From the NCBI RefSeq assembly GCF_012933445.1, contig NZ_JABBNC010000001.1, forward strand, positions 372,001-436,000: a stretch of DNA of 64,000 nt. Reading direction: 5' to 3'. This stretch comes from Actinoplanes sp. TBRC 11911 (lineage in GTDB: Bacteria > Actinomycetota > Actinomycetes > Mycobacteriales > Micromonosporaceae). Positions 59,250 to 64,000 of the stretch are shown in pieces. The position numbers were made by a program, and so were the translations under genes. The notes beneath the pieces were generated by a model. It was not told the origin of the DNA, did not search any database, and was given only the letters and a program-made list of their open reading frames with translations. The stretch's first letter is position 1, and each line of letters starts with the position of its first letter.

Positions 59250-60677
59250 TCAGTCGACTGAATGGCGGTGTGACCTGCTCTTCGCCACCGACACGAAGCT
59301 GACCAGCAGGCCCGCCAGCGCGATGCCGGCGACCAGGTACACGCCCGGCCGGTACTGGGCGAAGTCGACGCCGGTGCCGGCGACCAGCGCGGTCACCACG
59401 GCCAGGGAGATCGCGGTGCCCACCTGGCTGCTGGACTGCACCATGCCGGATGCCAGGCCCTGCTCGTCGGGCCGCACGCCGTTGGTCGCCTGCGTGACGA
59501 TCGCGGGGAAGCCGAAGGCCCAGCCGAAGCCGAACAGGATCATCGTGGGCAGCACCACCGGCGCGTAGTGCGGGTGGGTGCCGGCGGCGATGATGGTCCA
59601 GACGAGGCCCAGGCTCAGCGACAGCATCGAGGCCACGATCAGCGGCGCGGTGCCGAACCTGGTGATGAGCCGGCCGGTCACCGGGATGACCAGGACCTCG
59701 ATCAGGCCCACCGGAAGCAGCGCCAGCGCGACCCGCAGCGGTCCCCAGTGCAGATCATTCTGCAGGTAGAGGGTCATGATGAACTGGAACGGAATCCACG
59801 ACGCGAACAACGCGACGATGTTCAGGTTCGCCCGCACGAGCGCGCCGCTGCGCAGGATGCCCAGGCGGATGAGCGGACTCCGCACGCGGCTCTCGACGGC
59901 GACGAACGCGGCGAACAGGGCGGCGGACAAGACGTACAGGACGACGGTGAGCGGCGCCACCCAACCGCGGGCGGGTGCGGTCACCACGGCGTACACGATC
60001 AGCAATGTGCCGGCGACCAGCGTGACCGCGCCGCCCAGGTCGTAGCCGCCGCGCACCGACGGCCCGTCCTTGGCGATCAGCAGGTAGCCGATTACCAGCG
60101 CGGTCAGCGCGACCGGCACCGGGACGAGGAAGTTCCACCGCCAGCCCAGGCTGGTGAGCAGCCCACCCATGATCAGCCCGCCCGCGAAGCCGCCGGCCCC
60201 GAACAGGGTCAGGATCGCCAGCGCACGGTTGCGGTCCCGGCCTTCCTTGAACGTGGTCGTGGCGATAGACAGGGCGGTCGGCGCGGTGAACGCCGCCGCC
60301 ACCCCCTTGATGAACCGGGTGGCGATCAGCAGGCCGCCGTCGCCGACGAGGCCACCGGCCAGCGAGGCGAGCATGAAGACGCTGAGCGCGATCAGGAAGA
60401 TCTTCCGCCGCCCCAGCAGGTCCGCGGTGCGCCCGCCGAGCAGGAGAAAACCGCCGAAGCCGAGGACGTAGCCGTTGACGACCCACTGCAGGGACGTCGT
60501 GGACATGTGCAGATCGGTGCCGATGGACGGCAGGGCCACCCCGACCGCCGAGACGTCGAAGCCGTCCAGGAGCAGCGCGATGCTGAGCACGGCGACGACG
60601 CCCCAGAGCCGAGCGGGCCAACGGACGTTCGGCGCGGTGCTTGTCCTGGTCGCTGGGAGAGATTCGGTAATAGCCAT
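59250..60677 (-). CDS. MFS drug-efflux transporter (EmrB/QacA type)
   Basis: A 475-residue transporter with about 14 hydrophobic segments. The first is WGVVAVLSIALLLDGFDVSAVGVALPSIG and the loop 2-3 signature is GGRTADLLGRRKIFLIAL. Mid-protein GAGGFAGGLIMGGLLTSLGWRWNF is the antiporter motif typical of DHA2 drug exporters. The ATG at 60677 is chosen. It is the first of the leftward genes and stands apart from the sigma-HxlR operon by about 140 bases. Redox- or drug-induced efflux would fit the HxlR context (inference). Confidence 0.92.
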   Translation of the reverse strand: MAITESLPATRTSTAPNVRWPARLWGVVAVLSIALLLDGFDVSAVGVALPSIGTDLHMSTTSLQWVVNGYVLGFGGFLLLGGRTADLLGRRKIFLIALSVFMLASLAGGLVGDGGLLIATRFIKGVAAAFTAPTALSIATTTFKEGRDRNRALAILTLFGAGGFAGGLIMGGLLTSLGWRWNFLVPVPVALTALVIGYLLIAKDGPSVRGGYDLGGAVTLVAGTLLIVYAVVTAPARGWVAPLTVVLYVLSAALFAAFVAVESRVRSPLIRLGILRSGALVRANLNIVALFASWIPFQFIMTLYLQNDLHWGPLRVALALLPVGLIEVLVIPVTGRLITRFGTAPLIVASMLSLSLGLVWTIIAAGTHPHYAPVVLPTMILFGFGWAFGFPAIVTQATNGVRPDEQGLASGMVQSSSQVGTAISLAVVTALVAGTGVDFAQYRPGVYLVAGIALAGLLVSFVSVAKSRSHRHSVD

Positions 60678-60808
60678 ATGGCCGAAGCTAAGAAGGCGGA
60701 TATCGATTGCACAGGTTGCGGTGACGTTCGTTACGAGCCGGCGGCGCCGGGTCCAAAGTGCACCGGTCCGATACGGTAAGCGAGCCGAACACATCGAGAG
60801 GGTGAGTG

Positions 60809-63800
60809 ATGCCGGAGGCTGGCCGGACCCCGCTGGAGGCGGCCGTCGTGCGCCTGTGGCGCCACGACAGCCCGGTCGGCGCGGGAGCCCTCGTCGGTCC
60901 GCGGCACGTGCTCACCGCCGCGCACGTGGTCGCCTCCGCCGTCGGCGCCGCCCCCTCCGGTGCGGCCCCGGACGACCTGGTCGAGGTCGACTTTCCGCTG
61001 CTCACGCCCGGTCACCGGCAGCGGGCCAGGGTGGTGGCGTGGCAGCCCTTGCGCGACGACCGCACCGGCGACGTGGCCGGGCTGGAACTGCTCGACGATC
61101 CGCCGCCGCGGGCGCGGCCGCTGGTCCTGGCCACCGGTCACGGCCCGGCGGGCAACCAGCTCCTCATGATCGGCTTTCCGCACCGGCTGGAGCTGGGCAG
61201 CTGGGTGTACGGCCGGCCGGGCGGCCCGGTCGCCACCGGCTGGGTCGAGATCCACAGCGAGCCGGGCCGGGAGTCGACGCTGGAACCGGGCTTCTCCGGC
61301 ACACCGGTGTGGGATCCGGACGCCCACGCCGCGGTGGGCATGGTCGTGCAGCAGGTGACCGGCGCGCCGCCGAAGATGGGTTACATGCTGCCCGCCGACC
61401 GGCTGCTCGCCGGCTGGCCGGAACTGGCAGGCCTCATCGAGCGGACGCCGCCGTTCCGCGGCCTGCGACCGTTCACCGAGCAGGACAGCGCGCTGTTCTT
61501 CGGCCGGGAGGATCTCGTCGACCGGCTCGTACGGCACGCCACGGAGATGCCGGTGGTGTGCGTCATCGGTCCGTCCGGCGTCGGCAAGTCCTCGCTGCTG
61601 CTGGCCGGGGTGCTGCCTCGGCTGCGGGCGGCCGGCACGCTGGTCGCGGTGCTGCGGCCGTCCGACGCCGGCTCGCCGCTGGCCGCCCTGGCCCTGGCGA
61701 TCGACCGGCTGCTCGCCCCGCGACGGGACCCGCTGGAGCGTGTCGACGCGGTGGCCGCGCTGACCGGCCGGTTCGTCCGCGGTGAGCTGCCCGACGTGGT
61801 GTCGGCCCTGACGACCGATCCGGACGGTACGGCACGGCGGCTGGTGATCGCGGTCGACCAGTTCGAGGAGCTCTTCGCGAGCCCGGCCGCCGACCGGGCG
61901 GCGCTCACCAGCGCGTTACGGGTCACGCTGCGTCCCGGCTCGCGCACCGGGCTGCTGCTCAACCTGCGCGACACGTTCCTCGGCGCGAGCCTGCGCACCC
62001 CGGAGGTCACCGAGTTGGCCGCCGCCTGGCTGGCGGTCACCGTCGGCGACATGAGTCTCGAGCAACTGCGCCGCGTCGTCACCGGGCCGCTGGCCGGCGC
62101 GGGCGTGGACTACGAACCGGGGCTGGTCGACCGGATCCTCGCCGACGTCCAAAGCTCGCCGGGTGCGTTGCCGCTGTTGCAGTTCGCCCTCACCGAACTG
62201 TGGGACCGGCACACCGGCGGCCTGCTCACCCATGCGGTGTACGACGACATGAAGGGCGTGCGGGGGGCGCTGGCCGGCTACGCCGAGAGCGTCTGGACCG
62301 GCCTGGAGCCCGGCGCCCGGGAAGCCGGCGAGCGACTGCTGGTGCAGCTCGTGCGGCCGCTGCCCGACGACCGGCTGATCGTGCGGCGCACCGCCCAGCG
62401 CGACGAGCTCGACGAAGCACAGTGGACGGTGGCGCAGCGGCTCGCCACCAGCCGCCTGCTGGTGCTGCGGGCGGCCGCGCCCGGGCCCGGTGTCGAGCTG
62501 GCCCACGAGTCGCTGCTGACCGGCTGGGAGCGGCTGGGCCGGCTGGCCGAGCAGCACCGCGAGTTCCGCATCTGGCAGGAGACGCTGCGCCAGCAGCGGG
62601 CCCGCTGGGTCGCCGAGCAGCACGCCGCACGCCGGTTGCTGTCCGGCGCCGACCTGCGCGACGCGAAACGCCGGGCGGACCGGCATCCCGCCGACCTCAG
62701 TGCCGCCGAGCACGCGTACGTCACGGCGAGTCTGCGACGGCGCCGCCGCCGGGCGCTCCTGGCCGGCGGCGTGGTGGTCGTTCTGGCGCTGTTCATCGGG
62801 CTGACGTATCGCGGCACCGGACAGCAGCGCTCGGAGCTGGCGGCGCGTGATCTGGCGACGGCCGCGAACCGCCTGAGCGGCCTCGACAGCTACGGCGCGG
62901 CGCAGCTCGCGATGCGTGCCGAGCGCACCGACGACGACGCGGACCTCGGCGTCGCCTGGCCCGGCGGGCTGGACGGGGTCGACCGGCTGGTACCCGACTA
63001 CTCCTTCGTCGAGCGCGACACGTCGGCGCCGGTGCCGTCGGCCGGTCCGGCGGCGCCGCGCTGGGCGCCGCAAGTCACCACGACGCTGACCAGCCGGATC
63101 AGTGCCGACGGCAGCGCGATGGTCACCCTCGACCCGGCCCGCCACGTCGCCCTGTGGCATCTGTCCGGCGGCGTCGTCACCCGCGATCCGGCCCTGGACA
63201 AGCTGTTCGGCCCGACCGACTTCGTCCAGGACGCCACCATCAGCCGCGACGGCCGGTACGTCGGCTACACCGCCAAGCTCTTCGCCACCGTTCCGTCCGA
63301 CCCGTTCGCGCCCGCCGGGCCGGACGGGCTCCCGCGGCCCGTCCCCCGGGCCCAGCCCACGTGCCCGGTACCCAGCATCACCTCGATCGTCGGCTGCCTG
63401 GTCGCGTACGACACCGTCGCCCATCGGGTGGTCTATCAACGAGCGTTCAGCCAGTTGGTGCTGCCGGTCACCGCGCTGAGCTTCGACCCGGGCGCCCGGA
63501 CGATGGCGTACGTCGTCAGCAGCGGCACCGAGCTCTCCAGCCCGCACACCGTGGTCAACACGCTGCACAAGGTGGATCTGAGCACCCGCGCCGAAAGCCC
63601 GGCCCGCGTGCTGCCGTGGCACAGCTGGGTGCCCGCCCTGTGGCTCGGCCCCGGCGGCGGCCAGGCGCTTGTCACCGAGTTTCTGCCGCTGCACGAGCAG
63701 ACCTCCTACGGCCGGATCGCGTTGTCGCGGATCGACTTGACAACAGCGATTCCCGTACGCCACGAGCTGCTCGACCAGACGTACAACCTAGACGTGAGCC

Positions 63801-64000
63801 TGGACTGGTCGACGGTGACCGCCCTGGTGCCCACCGGCGATCACGTGACGGCGGTGGTGCTGCGGTCCTGGTCCGGTGGCCCGATCACCCGGGTGAGCGA
63901 CCTGACCGACGCGGAACAGGACGGGTCGCCGACGCTGAACGCGGACGGGTCGGCGCTGGTCATCGTCCCGTCACCGAAAGACTTCCTGCAGGCGTCCGCG
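60809..64000 (+). CDS. Trypsin-like peptidase-nSTAND NTPase-beta-propeller protein (C-terminus cut by window edge)
   Basis: Large cytoplasmic-facing multidomain protein, 1064 residues within the window. The N-terminal trypsin-like domain (1-210) has His39 in LTAAHVV, Asp88 in GDVAGLEL and Ser163 in EPGFSGTPVW. The nSTAND1-type NTPase has GLRPFTEQDSALFFGRE, Walker A GPSGVGKSS (254-262) and Walker B LVIAVDQFEELF (Asp350). A winged-helix-like part ends LAHESLLTGWERL. One hydrophobic segment (648-665) follows LRRRRRRALL. The rest shows propeller strands such as SRISADGSAMVTLDPARHVALWHL and ATISRDGRYVGYTAKLF. GAGAGGG precedes the ATG. Peptidase-STAND-WD proteins of this kind are proposed conflict or signalling switches. 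Confidence 0.9.
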   Translation, partial: MPEAGRTPLEAAVVRLWRHDSPVGAGALVGPRHVLTAAHVVASAVGAAPSGAAPDDLVEVDFPLLTPGHRQRARVVAWQPLRDDRTGDVAGLELLDDPPPRARPLVLATGHGPAGNQLLMIGFPHRLELGSWVYGRPGGPVATGWVEIHSEPGRESTLEPGFSGTPVWDPDAHAAVGMVVQQVTGAPPKMGYMLPADRLLAGWPELAGLIERTPPFRGLRPFTEQDSALFFGREDLVDRLVRHATEMPVVCVIGPSGVGKSSLLLAGVLPRLRAAGTLVAVLRPSDAGSPLAALALAIDRLLAPRRDPLERVDAVAALTGRFVRGELPDVVSALTTDPDGTARRLVIAVDQFEELFASPAADRAALTSALRVTLRPGSRTGLLLNLRDTFLGASLRTPEVTELAAAWLAVTVGDMSLEQLRRVVTGPLAGAGVDYEPGLVDRILADVQSSPGALPLLQFALTELWDRHTGGLLTHAVYDDMKGVRGALAGYAESVWTGLEPGAREAGERLLVQLVRPLPDDRLIVRRTAQRDELDEAQWTVAQRLATSRLLVLRAAAPGPGVELAHESLLTGWERLGRLAEQHREFRIWQETLRQQRARWVAEQHAARRLLSGADLRDAKRRADRHPADLSAAEHAYVTASLRRRRRRALLAGGVVVVLALFIGLTYRGTGQQRSELAARDLATAANRLSGLDSYGAAQLAMRAERTDDDADLGVAWPGGLDGVDRLVPDYSFVERDTSAPVPSAGPAAPRWAPQVTTTLTSRISADGSAMVTLDPARHVALWHLSGGVVTRDPALDKLFGPTDFVQDATISRDGRYVGYTAKLFATVPSDPFAPAGPDGLPRPVPRAQPTCPVPSITSIVGCLVAYDTVAHRVVYQRAFSQLVLPVTALSFDPGARTMAYVVSSGTELSSPHTVVNTLHKVDLSTRAESPARVLPWHSWVPALWLGPGGGQALVTEFLPLHEQTSYGRIALSRIDLTTAIPVRHELLDQTYNLDVSLDWSTVTALVPTGDHVTAVVLRSWSGGPITRVSDLTDAEQDGSPTLNADGSALVIVPSPKDFLQASA

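Noticed and set aside
1..64000. tRNA, rRNA, prophage, plasmid origin or CRISPR loci
   Set aside because: I looked for these and found no convincing cloverleaf, phage structural gene, replication gene or repeat-spacer array.

Overview
The window is high-GC actinobacterial DNA. A methyl-accepting chemotaxis receptor sits beside DUF574-type methyltransferase, LAL-type LuxR, Ser/Thr kinase, sedolisin and giant secreted glycosidase genes. This mix suggests a filamentous, possibly zoosporic, member of the Micromonosporaceae such as Actinoplanes. That assignment is inference, because no rRNA or tRNA gene is visible. About 50 protein genes lie on both strands, mostly as small divergent regulator/enzyme pairs. 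I see no CRISPR array, prophage or origin.

Layout. 1-3.8 kb: xylo-oligosaccharide uptake and hydrolysis (ABC sugar-binding lipoprotein, LacI regulator, intracellular GH10) joined by a CGAAA-NN-TTTCG operator. 3.9-6.4 kb: MarR regulator and an MDR oxidoreductase with a long inverted-repeat operator, bluB under a cobalamin riboswitch, and a dppA-like remnant. 6.6-14.3 kb: hydrolase, CrtC/AttH-like protein, aldo/keto reductase, then a glycosyltransferase-oxidoreductase-MFS run facing a GlxA/AraC regulator. 14.4-18.9 kb: APC permease, DUF574 methyltransferase, secreted S53 peptidase. 18.9-19.8 kb: a gene graveyard with a G-rich heptamer array and a 234-bp repeat element. 19.8-25.6 kb: methyltransferase, DGPF protein plus ECF42-type sigma factor, internally deleted lysR, RibD-like reductase, chemotaxis receptor. 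25.7-32.9 kb: CHAP-domain protein with three repeats and a 1796-residue GH92 protein. 33.4-36.2 kb: ADP-ribosylglycohydrolase and three unrecognised genes, then repeat copy B.

36.8-42 kb: membrane protein and four regulators with their enzyme partners; a TetR protein probably controls an SDR gene and a DUF1330 gene through related operators. 42-49.5 kb: a LAL regulator followed by an alpha/beta-hydrolase cluster that has been tandemly duplicated. The second copy lost two genes and kept a visible scar. 49.6-51.7 kb: M1 aminopeptidase and Mug/TDG DNA glycosylase. 51.8-60.7 kb: ECF sigma-Ser/Thr kinase pair, repeat copy C, two HxlR regulators, a second LAL regulator, a second ECF sigma factor and an MFS pump. 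Three sites CTGACT-N12-AGYCAG tie this block into one small regulon. 60.8 kb to the right edge: a trypsin-like/nSTAND NTPase/beta-propeller protein that is cut by the window.

The most notable observations are the three-copy 233-bp element with 11-bp terminal inverted repeats and a constant 19-nt-loop hairpin, the duplication with excision scar, the HxlR-site regulon, a sensor domain shared by the kinase and the GH92 enzyme, and the protease-NTPase at the right edge.
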